From NCBI GenBank assembly GCA_020440645.1, contig JAGRNR010000001.1, positions 1-64,000 of the forward strand: 64,000 nucleotides of DNA. Direction: 5' to 3'. The notes beneath the pieces were generated by a model, which saw nothing but the letters and a program-made list of their open reading frames with translations, did no database searches and was not told where the DNA came from. Positions within the stretch are counted from its first letter, which is position 1. Each line of letters begins with the position of its first letter. Source of the DNA: JAHEFU01 sp020440645. Lineage in GTDB: Bacteria > 4484-113 > JAFGCY01. Shown in pieces: positions 15,712-23,928 of this stretch. Both the position numbers and the translations under genes were made by a program.

Positions 15712-17340
15712 TCAGAATCGGCGCAGGTATTCAGCCTTCAAACCATCAAACGCGGGCTCCAGCCGGCAGATTCCGCCGGAACAGACATAGCCCTCACGAC
15801 GGTCACCGAAGCTCAGGTGCCATTCCTGGTCTTCATCGGGATGGTACTTGAACTCCCAGATGCGCCATTCATTCTTGCCGTCACTGGTTTCCGCACCGGT
15901 CCGCTCATACAGGTAGGATGCACCGAACTCGCTGCGGAAGGCGTAGTCAAGTTCGCCGATGTAGTCAATCGAGGTGGGTTGGCCATCAAGGTGCACTTCC
16001 TCGCGCTCCAGCACCATGCCGACACTGTGGTCGTCAGACAGCTGCTGCGCAAGCGTCAGCTTGGTCTGGTCGTGGTTGACAAACTTCTCGTAGACCTGCC
16101 AGTGGGCAATGATCCAGTTGAAGCCGTCGTAGTTCGGGCTGAAATAACTGAAGCCGAACTCATCATGCGGTTCCGGCAGTTCACGCTTGTAATCCTGCTC
16201 ATAACTGAACTGGAAGTAGGAACCATCGTTGAAGGGATTCCATGTCAGCAATCCGCCGTAGCCGACGAAGTCGTCAGGATCTGCGGTGGCGGCTTCCTGC
16301 CAGCGGCGCAGGGGCGGAAGGGTGTTGAACGGATGGTCCAGGCCCTGGTAGTCGGCGTATTCACCGACCAGGCTGTAGCTGTCGCCAAAGTAGCCGACGT
16401 TGAGGTAGTTGGCCTTGCCGTCAGTACCTTCAAAGTCGTAGAGCGAGGAAGCCCAATCGCGGACCCCGCGGCGCAGGGTCTGGTACTCGTAGTATGCGGT
16501 GAAGTCACCTTCACGGTAGCTGACGTCACCACCGACGAGGTCATAGTCAAGGTGCTGCGGGTTGTCAACGGTATTCTCGTAGCCCGGGAACTGCACGTTC
16601 ACCGCACTGGCACCGACGGACAGCTGCTTGTTGACCTTGTACTCACCGCGGGCACCGAGGATTTCCTTGTTGCTGTTGCCAATCTCGAATTCCTGCGGGT
16701 CGTCCTTGCGGTCCTTGTCCCAGCCGTAGATCACTTCCACGCGTCCGGGGCCATCCTCATACTCGGCCTTGATTCCTTCGGCTTCATTGTCGAAGTCGAG
16801 GATCTTGCTCTCGAACATGTTTACTGCGAGACCCTTGCCCCAGGTAGTGCCGTAGCTGCCTGCCGTCACCTTCCACTTGCCGTCGCGGAAGCGGATACGG
16901 GCCTTCTCCCAGCGGAAGGGGTCTTCCTGGCTGGCGAAGTTGTTGATGTCACTGAAGCGGAACATCGCATCCCAGCGGCCGAAGTCGCCGAACAGTTCCA
17001 GCTCCTTCTCCCACTTCTCGATGCCGGAGATGTCATCGTCGCTGTAACGGAAGTCCATCCGGCCGGACCAGTCAAGGGTCGGCGGCATGCGGCGGCGCAG
17101 TTCGAAGTTGCGGTCCCAGAGGTCCGAGGGGGGGTATGTGCCGAGGTCCTCCTCCCCTTCCCAGTAGAACTTGCGGATTGCTTCCTCAACGGTGGAGCCG
17201 GAGCTGCCGCCGCTCTCCTCGTACATCATGCTCCAGATTTCGTCGCTGCTTCCTACAGTATCGTCGGCGGCGAACAGGGTTGCGGGCGTGAGCAACAGGA
17301 CCAGAAGGCCTGCTCCCACTGCGCGGAATGCGCTCACCAT
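15712..17340 (-). CDS. Outer-membrane beta-barrel protein (DUF6029-like)
   Basis: 542 residues. Signal peptide (about 1-25, LLVLLLTPATLFAA), an acidic periplasmic N-terminal part, then about 400 residues of alternating aromatic beta strands ending in Phe (EYLRRF), the classical outer-membrane barrel end. A segment with TAGSYGTTWGKGLAVNMFES and FDNEAEGIKAEY resembles the DUF6029 family, often next to thioredoxin/redox genes; function unknown. Start at ATG 17340, where GGGAGGAAA is ideally placed; the 24-nt longer frame is not supported. Gap of 84 bp to the thioredoxin gene upstream; probably one operon. Confidence 0.8.
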   Translation of the reverse strand: MVSAFRAVGAGLLVLLLTPATLFAADDTVGSSDEIWSMMYEESGGSSGSTVEEAIRKFYWEGEEDLGTYPPSDLWDRNFELRRRMPPTLDWSGRMDFRYSDDDISGIEKWEKELELFGDFGRWDAMFRFSDINNFASQEDPFRWEKARIRFRDGKWKVTAGSYGTTWGKGLAVNMFESKILDFDNEAEGIKAEYEDGPGRVEVIYGWDKDRKDDPQEFEIGNSNKEILGARGEYKVNKQLSVGASAVNVQFPGYENTVDNPQHLDYDLVGGDVSYREGDFTAYYEYQTLRRGVRDWASSLYDFEGTDGKANYLNVGYFGDSYSLVGEYADYQGLDHPFNTLPPLRRWQEAATADPDDFVGYGGLLTWNPFNDGSYFQFSYEQDYKRELPEPHDEFGFSYFSPNYDGFNWIIAHWQVYEKFVNHDQTKLTLAQQLSDDHSVGMVLEREEVHLDGQPTSIDYIGELDYAFRSEFGASYLYERTGAETSDGKNEWRIWEFKYHPDEDQEWHLSFGDRREGYVCSGGICRLEPAFDGLKAEYLRRF

Positions 17341-17424
17341 CAACTTTCCTCCCTGCTTGGTCAATCCCGCCGCCTTGCCTGGTCACAGTCCCGTGCAACT
17401 TCCCCGCACGGGTTTCAGCATCAC

Positions 17425-17946
17425 TTACTTGCGCTCTTCGAGCTCCCCGAGATCCTCACCGGCAAGGGCACCCTTGATGGCTTCGTAGATCTCCTCTTCC
17501 TGGCCGTTGGAATAGCCGTAGTGCTGGTAGACGATCTCGCCGTCCACGATGATGAAGGTAGCCGGGCTGGCCTTGACGCCGTAGTCCTTGCTGACCTCCT
17601 GGTCACCATCGCGCAGCACCTTCCAGGGGTACTTGTTCGTCTTGAAGAAGGGTTCGACACCACTCTCGGTGAGGGAGGTGTCACGGCTGATGATGTACAT
17701 GCCGAGGCCGTCATCCTTCAGCTCGTCGTAGTACTCGTTGAGGTACACGAGCAGCTTGTTGCAGGGGATGCAGCCGACCTCCCAGAAGTCGATCAGCACC
17801 ACATCATGCTCCTCCACCAGGTCATCGAGGGAGTAGGTGTCACCCTCAAGGTCATCGAGCTCGAACTCGGGAGCGGGCTTGGCCATTGCGCTGCCTGCGA
17901 ACAGGAGCACCATGAGCATCAGCATTGTCGCGATCAGTCGAATCAT
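17425..17946 (-). CDS. Exported TlpA/ResA-like thioredoxin
   Basis: 173 residues. Signal peptide (MIRLIATMLMLMVLLFAGSA, cleaved after AMA), then a thioredoxin fold with the active site Cys-Ile-Pro-Cys (EVGCIPCNK, about 61-69), cis-Pro in SPATFIIVDG, and the AhpC/TSA-like insertion. It probably reduces or carries disulfides in the periplasm; CIPC is unlike the usual CGPC or CxPC of TlpA. Start at ATG 17946 (GAGGTG site), giving a proper signal peptide; the 17 upstream residues of the open frame are not supported. First gene of a two-gene operon with the barrel. Confidence 0.88.
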   Translation of the reverse strand: MIRLIATMLMLMVLLFAGSAMAKPAPEFELDDLEGDTYSLDDLVEEHDVVLIDFWEVGCIPCNKLLVYLNEYYDELKDDGLGMYIISRDTSLTESGVEPFFKTNKYPWKVLRDGDQEVSKDYGVKASPATFIIVDGEIVYQHYGYSNGQEEEIYEAIKGALAGEDLGELEERK

Positions 17947-17965
17947 TCTTGCACCTCGAGGGAAA

Positions 17966-17971
17966 ATTCTA
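17966..17971 (-). promoter_or_regulatory. Extended -10 TGCTAGAAT, thioredoxin/barrel operon
   Basis: Minus-strand TAGAAT preceded by TGC (extended -10), about 20 nt before ATG 17946. Confidence 0.5.
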
Positions 17972-18070
17972 GCATTTACCGGTCTGTTTCTGGACACCTT
18001 ATATGCATAAATCGTTCAACCGGCCTGATTGCTGACTCCGGCGTTTAACGCAATCTGAACGCAGGGTCGA

Positions 18071-18076
18071 TATACT
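18071..18076 (+). promoter_or_regulatory. -10 element TATACT, glmS
   Basis: TATACT about 33 nt before ATG 18109; the leader carries AAGGTGG. Confidence 0.5.
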
Positions 18077-18108
18077 GGGAATCAGCATTATCGTGCAAGG
18101 TGGACCCC

Positions 18109-19944
18109 ATGTGTGGAATCCTCGGCGCCGTGATCCATGACGGCGACAATGACCTCAAGAGCATCCTGCTCCCCGGCCTGCGCGCGGTTGAATACCGCGG
18201 CTACGACAGCGCGGGCATCGCCGTGATGAACGGTGAGGGAATCTCGGTCAGCAAGAAGGCGGGAAAACTGAGCATCCTGGAGGATTCCCTCGGAGAGTCT
18301 CCGATCACCGGCAGCGTCGGCCTCGGGCATACCCGCTGGGCCACGCATGGAGCGCCGAGTGATGAGAATGCACACCCGCACTGGGACTACCAGCACCGCA
18401 TCATCCTCGTGCACAACGGCATCATCGAGAACTATTCAGAGATCAAGGACGAGCTGCTGGCCAAGGGCGTGACCTTCAAGAGCGAGACTGATACTGAAGT
18501 CGCGGTCAACCTGATAGCCACCTACTATGACGGTGACCTGCCGACGGCGGTCCGCCTGGCCGGCAAGCGTTTCCGCGGCAGCTTCAGCATGTGCGTGATG
18601 GCCGCTGACCAGCCGCGCCTGATGGTCGGCATCCGCAATGAGGTGCCGCTGCTGGTCGGACATGGTGATAATGCGACCTACCTTGCCAGCGATATCACGG
18701 CCTTCCTGGCCTATACCCGTGACGTGACCTACCTCGAGGACGGCGAAATGGCCGTGCTCAGCGACACTGGCACGCACTACTTCGACCTGGCCACCGGTCA
18801 TGAGATCGAGAAGCATGTCGAGCGTGTGGAGTGGAACATCGAGCAGGCCCAGAAAGGCGGCTACGACACCTTCATGATGAAGGAGATCCACGAGCAGCCC
18901 AACGTGGTGCGCCACCTGCTGGAGCGCCACCTGCCAAGTGCCAACGAGCCGGTGCACCTGCCCCAGCTTGATGAACTGACGAAGGAAAACGACTTCCGCC
19001 TGGTCAGCCTGCTGGGTTGCGGCACCGCCTTCCATGCATGCAAGGTCGGCAAGTACGTGCTCGAGGGACTGGCCAAGATTCCTTGCCGCGTTATGTATGC
19101 CCATGAAGCGCTGTACCACCAGGCTCCACTGAGCAGTGCGACCGTAACCGTCGCCGTCAGCCAGAGTGGAGAGACCGCCGATACACTTGGCGCAGTCAAG
19201 GTGCAGAAGGCCGCCGGCAGCAAGATCATCTCGATCTGCAATGTCGTCGGCAGCAGCCTGACCAGATTGTCAGACCAGACCCTCTACACACTCGCCGGAC
19301 CGGAGATCAGCGTTGCCAGCACCAAGGCTTTCACCTGCCAGCTGACGATGATCTACCTCGTGGCCCTGTGGATTGCGGAGAAGTTCGGCAAGGAGGACCC
19401 GGCCGAGCTGCGCCGCCTGAAGGAGGAGCTGCTTGCCGTGCCGGACAAGATGAGTGCGATCCTGCAGAGTGAGAAGCAGATCGAACACCTCGCGCGGGTC
19501 TACCGCCAGGTGCGCCACTTCTACTACCTCGGCCGCGGCATCTCCTACCCCGTTGCCATGGAGGGTGCGCTGAAGCTGAAGGAGATCAGCTACGTGCATG
19601 CCGAGGGCTACGCCGGGGGTGAGATGAAGCACGGCGCGATCGCGATGATCGAGCCCGGTTTCCCGAGCTGCATCCTGGCGCCGAAGTCACCGCTGCTGGA
19701 GAAAATGGTTGCCAACATGGAGGAGATCCTCTCACGCAACGGCGAGGTGATGGTGATCACGAATGCGCCGGACCGCTTCAGCAAGTACGACGTGCATGTG
19801 TTCCCCTTCCCGGACTGTCCGCAGGTGTTCTCACCGCTGCTGATGAGCCTGCCGCTGCAGATCTTCGCATTCTACAGCGCCAAGCTGCGCGGCCGTGACA
19901 TCGACCAACCGCGTAACCTTGCCAAGAGTGTGGTTGTGGAATAA
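18109..19944 (+). CDS. glmS: Glutamine--fructose-6-phosphate aminotransferase
   Basis: 611 residues, the normal length. Makes glucosamine-6-phosphate for peptidoglycan and lipopolysaccharide. MCGILGAV places the nucleophile Cys at position 2 (exposed after Met removal), which fixes the start at ATG 18109 rather than the upstream GTG. Glutaminase domain about 1-230 (YRGYDSAGIAV, GHTRWATHGAPS); two SIS sugar-isomerase domains about 290-600 (SQSGETADTLGAVK); C-terminus LAKSVVVE as in the family. No glmS ribozyme sequence in the short leader. Confidence 0.98.
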   Translation: MCGILGAVIHDGDNDLKSILLPGLRAVEYRGYDSAGIAVMNGEGISVSKKAGKLSILEDSLGESPITGSVGLGHTRWATHGAPSDENAHPHWDYQHRIILVHNGIIENYSEIKDELLAKGVTFKSETDTEVAVNLIATYYDGDLPTAVRLAGKRFRGSFSMCVMAADQPRLMVGIRNEVPLLVGHGDNATYLASDITAFLAYTRDVTYLEDGEMAVLSDTGTHYFDLATGHEIEKHVERVEWNIEQAQKGGYDTFMMKEIHEQPNVVRHLLERHLPSANEPVHLPQLDELTKENDFRLVSLLGCGTAFHACKVGKYVLEGLAKIPCRVMYAHEALYHQAPLSSATVTVAVSQSGETADTLGAVKVQKAAGSKIISICNVVGSSLTRLSDQTLYTLAGPEISVASTKAFTCQLTMIYLVALWIAEKFGKEDPAELRRLKEELLAVPDKMSAILQSEKQIEHLARVYRQVRHFYYLGRGISYPVAMEGALKLKEISYVHAEGYAGGEMKHGAIAMIEPGFPSCILAPKSPLLEKMVANMEEILSRNGEVMVITNAPDRFSKYDVHVFPFPDCPQVFSPLLMSLPLQIFAFYSAKLRGRDIDQPRNLAKSVVVE

Positions 19945-19949
19945 CTGTA

Positions 19950-19970
19950 ACGGCGACATCCTGTCGCCGT
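19950..19970 (+). terminator. Hairpin after glmS
   Basis: Nine-bp perfect stem ACGGCGACA / TGTCGCCGT with a TCC loop, 5 bp after the glmS stop. No T run; termination is plausible but may be partial. Confidence 0.45.
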
Positions 19971-20004
19971 CATTGTCGGAGTCCGGAAGACGCCGCAACG
20001 AAAC

Positions 20005-20841
20005 ATGCGTATTCACCACCTGACGGCTGGCTACTTCCGCCCTCCCCTGCGCGGTCTGACACAGGGTGGAAAGGGTGCGGCACTTGGTCGTGGTGAATAC
20101 GTGATCCACTGCCTGCTGATCGAACTTGACGACAGGCTGCTGCTCGTGGATACAGGACTTGGTCGCCGGGACATGGACCGGCCGCTGAGGCAACTGGGCT
20201 GGGGCATGGCCTGGTTTGGCGGGGCATCGAATGGAGCATCCCTGTCAGAGCAGATTGCCATCCTGAAGCAAAATGGCGAGGTAGAGGCAGACCTTCTCGT
20301 AACAGACATCATCATGACGCACCTGGACGGTGACCACACCGGTGGGCTGGCCGACTTCCCTGATGCAAGGGTGCATGTCAACGGACTTGAACTGGAAGCC
20401 TGGCGCAAGGGACCGGGACCGGCCGGCCGGCAGCGCTACGTCAACGCTCACTTCGCCCACGGTCCGCACTGGCAGAAGTACCGGGAGTTTCCGCTGGACT
20501 GGTTCGGGTTCCCGGCGACTCAACTGAAAGGCCTGCCGGAAGACATCCTGCTGGTTTCACTCCCCGGTCATACCCTGGGGCATTGCGGGATTGCCATTGA
20601 AACCACAGGTGGTTGGCAAGTGCATGCGGGGGACGCTGCTTACCACAGCGCGTGGCTGAATGGTAAGCGACCACCATTATCCCTGCAGATTGCCGAACAC
20701 CTGCTTAAGCAGGATCCAGCAGCATGGCGCAACAGCCTTGATAAGCTGATAGCCCTTAAGGATTCGGGTCAGGTCACATTGTTCACCTCGCATGACCCGG
20801 AGAAGTTTGAGCTACTTCAGGATGAACAGGCCAAGCGATGA
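20005..20841 (+). CDS. Metallo-beta-lactamase-fold hydrolase
   Basis: 278 residues. Zinc-binding motif HLDGDH at residues 106-111, DTGLGRRD near 51-58, the later His in LPGHTLGHCG (about 186-195) and Asp in HAGDAAYH (about 208-215). The arrangement resembles the AHL-lactonase/MBL-fold hydrolase group; substrate not readable. Cytosolic, no signal peptide. No good ribosome-binding site precedes the ATG; 60 bp after glmS. Confidence 0.88.
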   Translation: MRIHHLTAGYFRPPLRGLTQGGKGAALGRGEYVIHCLLIELDDRLLLVDTGLGRRDMDRPLRQLGWGMAWFGGASNGASLSEQIAILKQNGEVEADLLVTDIIMTHLDGDHTGGLADFPDARVHVNGLELEAWRKGPGPAGRQRYVNAHFAHGPHWQKYREFPLDWFGFPATQLKGLPEDILLVSLPGHTLGHCGIAIETTGGWQVHAGDAAYHSAWLNGKRPPLSLQIAEHLLKQDPAAWRNSLDKLIALKDSGQVTLFTSHDPEKFELLQDEQAKR

Positions 20842-20852
20842 AACACCTCGAA

Positions 20853-20858
20853 TAGAAT
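20853..20858 (+). promoter_or_regulatory. -10 element TAGAAT, leaderless start
   Basis: TAGAAT, six bases, ATG 20865. No Shine-Dalgarno sequence. Confidence 0.6.
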
Positions 20859-20864
20859 GGATGC

Positions 20865-22088
20865 ATGGGGAGACGAGAATTACTGATCGCACTGACAATG
20901 GCAATTGTCTTCACGATCATAACCCTGTTGGTGCGAAACAGGCTATACGGGCATGTTGTATGGCATAGAACGTTTACGGGGCCTGTGATCGATGTTGCAT
21001 GTGAAGGCGGGATTATTTACATCCTCACCAGTACGCTTCCAGAGGGGCAAGGAAACAGACTGGTCTGCTGGTCTGCCAATGGTGAAGCACTTTGGGACTA
21101 TGACCTCTCACAGTGCAGCAGTGGTTTTCCAGCAGACTTCAGTTGCCTGCTTGTGTTTGATGGTAATTGCTATCTTGCTGGAAGGAATGAACACACTCTA
21201 GTGTGCATCAGGGATGGAATCCTCACTGCCAGTGAGACAGTTGACAATGATACTTCTCATCTCGAGATGACACAACAAGGCGAGATATTCCGTATCAGAT
21301 CCGGCGGCGGATCGAATGAAACCGGTTACTCAGTACATGGGAGTAACCTCAAGTTAAAGCGAGAGGTTACCTTGCGTGATCTCTTTCGTTGCTACAGTGT
21401 GGGAGAAGATGGGAGTTTTGCCTATGAGGGAGTGGACCTGGGAATTGAATCAGTACCCGGCGATGAAACGGAGTTGTTGAAATTCCTTGACGGCAACGGT
21501 ACTGAAGTCTGGAGGAAATCGGGGGATTTCAACCTGGCATGGAACAGGATGTGGCTGGACCATGACAGAATCATTGTGGTTACCAAATCAGGATTGAAGA
21601 TTTTCGATCTACTGGGAAATCAAATCGCTGATTCTCCTGCGGAAATTGATGATTGGAACTCAGCACGACTGGAGAGTGGAAACATAGTCAGCCCTGGAAA
21701 TCAAGTCTGGTCACCTGTTCATTGCTGGGATCACAAAGGAAGGGAAGTCTGGCAATCTGATTTGCTCTGGGATTCAGTGGACGAGATCAGCTGCAATGGC
21801 AACAAGATTCTCTTTGTTGAAGGTGACATAGTAGGATACGACCAGGCAAGCTGGAATGCCTTGCCTGAATCAGAGCGCAAGCGAATCTCCGGACTGAGGG
21901 AAGGCACCCCGGAAGCTCTCGTATGGAAGCAGCATCTAGTCTGTCGGGATGAAGCGGGAGTTGTATTGTGGGAGCAGGCAATTCCACGCGGTTTCGGGAA
22001 TGACTGGCTTTACGAAATCAAGAATCTGGACAATGAGCATTGTCTTGTCGTCAACGGAAGTGAAATGATGGTGGTACGGCTGGATTGA
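20865..22088 (+). CDS. Membrane-anchored beta-propeller-like protein, copy 1
   Basis: 407 residues. N-terminal signal-anchor helix (about 5-24) and a long extracytoplasmic part with PQQ/WD-like blades: repeated W-containing turns such as GEALWDYDL, GTEVWRKSGDF, GREVWQSDLLW, GVVLWEQAI. No enzyme motif. It is a diverged paralogue of the next gene (shared anchor, blade order and the block SW..LP...K followed by LVCRD). Composition is visibly more AT-rich than glmS or fusA. Leaderless start. Possibly a surface sensor or scaffold; function unknown. Confidence 0.72.
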   Translation: MGRRELLIALTMAIVFTIITLLVRNRLYGHVVWHRTFTGPVIDVACEGGIIYILTSTLPEGQGNRLVCWSANGEALWDYDLSQCSSGFPADFSCLLVFDGNCYLAGRNEHTLVCIRDGILTASETVDNDTSHLEMTQQGEIFRIRSGGGSNETGYSVHGSNLKLKREVTLRDLFRCYSVGEDGSFAYEGVDLGIESVPGDETELLKFLDGNGTEVWRKSGDFNLAWNRMWLDHDRIIVVTKSGLKIFDLLGNQIADSPAEIDDWNSARLESGNIVSPGNQVWSPVHCWDHKGREVWQSDLLWDSVDEISCNGNKILFVEGDIVGYDQASWNALPESERKRISGLREGTPEALVWKQHLVCRDEAGVVLWEQAIPRGFGNDWLYEIKNLDNEHCLVVNGSEMMVVRLD

Positions 22089-22128
22089 ACTTAAGGAACA
22101 TGCAATGGCTGCAATGTTCCTCTTCGGT

Positions 22129-22134
22129 TAAAAT
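22129..22134 (+). promoter_or_regulatory. -10 element TAAAAT, leaderless start
   Basis: TAAAAT, six bases, ATG 22141. No Shine-Dalgarno sequence. Confidence 0.6.
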
Positions 22135-22140
22135 TAATCC

Positions 22141-23385
22141 ATGGGGACACGTAAATGGCTGGCAATTTCGCTGTTCCTACTCTTGCTTGCAGCAGCTGGA
22201 TGGTTGATATGGAAAAATTACCACGGTCGTGTTGTCTGGAGTAAGCAGTACGCACATCGAGTGGAGGCAACTGCAACTGACGGCCAGTTGTTCTATGTGC
22301 TATCTGGGCGCGGTACTTTTGGCAATGGTGAAATCCTGGAATGCTTCGACAGGAATGGAAAGCCTGAGTGGAAGCATGACCTCACCGCATTGCTAAAGGT
22401 CTTCACAGCATCATTCGACAACATGCTTGTCAGCGACGGAAAGCTTTATGTTGCCGGTGGTGGAGAAAGTAGGATCCTGCAAGTTGACCAGTCAGGGATA
22501 GTTGCGCAGGCTCAGGTTCCAGATGGCATCTGGAAAATGCTCGAAGCGGGCAATGGCGAAATCTACGCCGTGACTCCCTACAAGGGTTCTAGCGGAACCT
22601 GGTCCGGCGCAATTGCCTTCGACAACAAGCTAAGGGAATTACGCCGCTTCCCATTTGACGGGCAGTTTATAGCTATGGATGCCGGGGAAGACAGTTCACT
22701 GGCCTACATCGAACTTGTGCTTGGATCCAATATGAGCCAGACATACGACGATCATCAGCAGCTGAAGTACATGGATCGCGATGGCAATGTGATTTTTGTC
22801 CACCAGGGAGATTTCAACGGTTATGGAAACAAGGTATTTGTGGAGCAGGAATACGTGGCCGCAATCGGATCTGATGGACTGCACATACTTGATAAGCAGG
22901 GAAGCTTGATTTTCAAGAGTGCGGAGAGCACTGATGACCTGGCCAGTGGCAGGACGGACAGTGAAGTGTTTTGCGCAGCGAACCGGGACCAGCTCGGAAG
23001 CATTATCGGATGGGACAGCTCAGGCAATAAGCTCTGGGAAAAACCAACTGAGTATGATTACTTCTCCTGGATGGGTACCTTTGGCAATTACGTGCTGTGC
23101 TCTGAGGTGGACATAGAGGGGCATACTCTGCAATCCTGGATGTCCCTTCCTGATGAGGTCAAGAAGGCCGACAACATTGCAAAGCCCGGAGCAGAGGGTG
23201 ACATCAAGCGTATCTACCACCTCGTTTGCAGGGATCAAAATGGCAACGTCCTCTGGCAAGCAAACCAGGCTGGAAAGGTTTACGGATCGAACAACCTGGC
23301 TATCGGTCCTGATCGGGTGTTGCTGACGGAACTTGGGGAGATAAACGGAGACAAGGCACGACTGAATCTTGTTAGGCTTGACTAA
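22141..23385 (+). CDS. Membrane-anchored beta-propeller-like protein, copy 2
   Basis: 414 residues. N-terminal helix (about 7-25, LAISLFLLLLAAAGWLIW), then PQQ-like blades (GKPEWKHDL, GNKLWEKPTEYDYF, GNVLWQANQAG) as in the preceding gene. Both genes have their own leaderless-type promoter with a 52-bp gap, so each can be expressed alone. Function unknown; outer face of the membrane expected. Confidence 0.72.
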   Translation: MGTRKWLAISLFLLLLAAAGWLIWKNYHGRVVWSKQYAHRVEATATDGQLFYVLSGRGTFGNGEILECFDRNGKPEWKHDLTALLKVFTASFDNMLVSDGKLYVAGGGESRILQVDQSGIVAQAQVPDGIWKMLEAGNGEIYAVTPYKGSSGTWSGAIAFDNKLRELRRFPFDGQFIAMDAGEDSSLAYIELVLGSNMSQTYDDHQQLKYMDRDGNVIFVHQGDFNGYGNKVFVEQEYVAAIGSDGLHILDKQGSLIFKSAESTDDLASGRTDSEVFCAANRDQLGSIIGWDSSGNKLWEKPTEYDYFSWMGTFGNYVLCSEVDIEGHTLQSWMSLPDEVKKADNIAKPGAEGDIKRIYHLVCRDQNGNVLWQANQAGKVYGSNNLAIGPDRVLLTELGEINGDKARLNLVRLD

Positions 23386-23404
23386 GCTAGTTCCGGCCTT
23401 GTGA

Positions 23405-23866
23405 TCAACCCCTTGGTGGCAATCCGCGACGCTTCCGAATGTAGTCGGCGAGCCGATCAGTGTAAGGCTTCAGCCAGAATCCGAACAACACAAGCAGGAC
23501 AGTGGCAATCGCCGGAACGTAGTAGCTTGCCCCGATGGCAATCCCGACCGCACTCATCACCCAGATCGTGGCAGCCGTTGTCACTCCCTCCACATGCCGA
23601 CCCTCGCGCAGGATGGAACCAGCGCCGAGGAAGCCGATACCTGTCATTACTGCGGCTGCTATGCGGGTGGGGTCCCCTCCCCCGCCAAACTGCTGTACTG
23701 CCAGGCTGAGCTGGCACAGCAGGGTTCCAGCGAGGGTAACAAGCCCCATCGTCGTGATGCCCGCCGGTTTGTCATGCACTTCCCGCTCCAGGCCCACGAG
23801 GAAGCCGAGCGCAACCGCCAGCACCAGCTGGCCGATCTGCGGAAGGAATTCAACAAGCACCTGCAT
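23405..23866 (-). CDS. MgtC/SapB-family membrane protein
   Basis: 153 residues with four to five membrane helices. Family signatures: LVGLEREVHDKPAGITTMGL (about 24-43) and RIAAAVMTGIGFLGAGSILR (about 68-87). MgtC proteins are linked to Mg2+ limitation and virulence; SapB-type members in environmental bacteria have no settled role. Start taken at ATG 23866; TTG 23869 is directly before it. A TACAAT box lies 8 nt before the ATG (5 nt before the TTG), so the leader is almost absent. Divergent from MATE. Confidence 0.9.
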   Translation of the reverse strand: MQVLVEFLPQIGQLVLAVALGFLVGLEREVHDKPAGITTMGLVTLAGTLLCQLSLAVQQFGGGGDPTRIAAAVMTGIGFLGAGSILREGRHVEGVTTAATIWVMSAVGIAIGASYYVPAIATVLLVLFGFWLKPYTDRLADYIRKRRGLPPRG

Positions 23867-23874
23867 CAATCTGA

Positions 23875-23880
23875 ATTGTA
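23875..23880 (-). promoter_or_regulatory. -10 element TACAAT, mgtC-like gene
   Basis: Minus-strand TACAAT, 8 nt before ATG 23866. Confidence 0.5.
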
Positions 23881-23916
23881 GCCTTCAGCTGTCCCATTTG
23901 TTGGCTGTCCGTCCCC

Positions 23917-23922
23917 TAAAAT
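23917..23922 (+). promoter_or_regulatory. -10 element TAAAAT, leaderless TTG start of MATE gene
   Basis: TAAAAT, six bases, TTG 23929. The spacing supports the unusual TTG start. Confidence 0.55.
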
Positions 23923-23928
23923 ACAGGT

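Noticed and set aside
15652..18048. 798-residue open frame on the plus strand
   Set aside because: It is antisense to the barrel and thioredoxin genes, which have signal peptides, motifs and ribosome-binding sites; the frame is open because of the codon use of those genes.
18000..18108. glmS ribozyme
   Set aside because: The leader from the TATACT at 18071 is only about 26 nt and lacks the ribozyme core.
20865..23385. Genomic island
   Set aside because: Composition is somewhat AT-richer, but there are no integrase, tRNA junction or flanking repeats, and promoters match those of the core genes.
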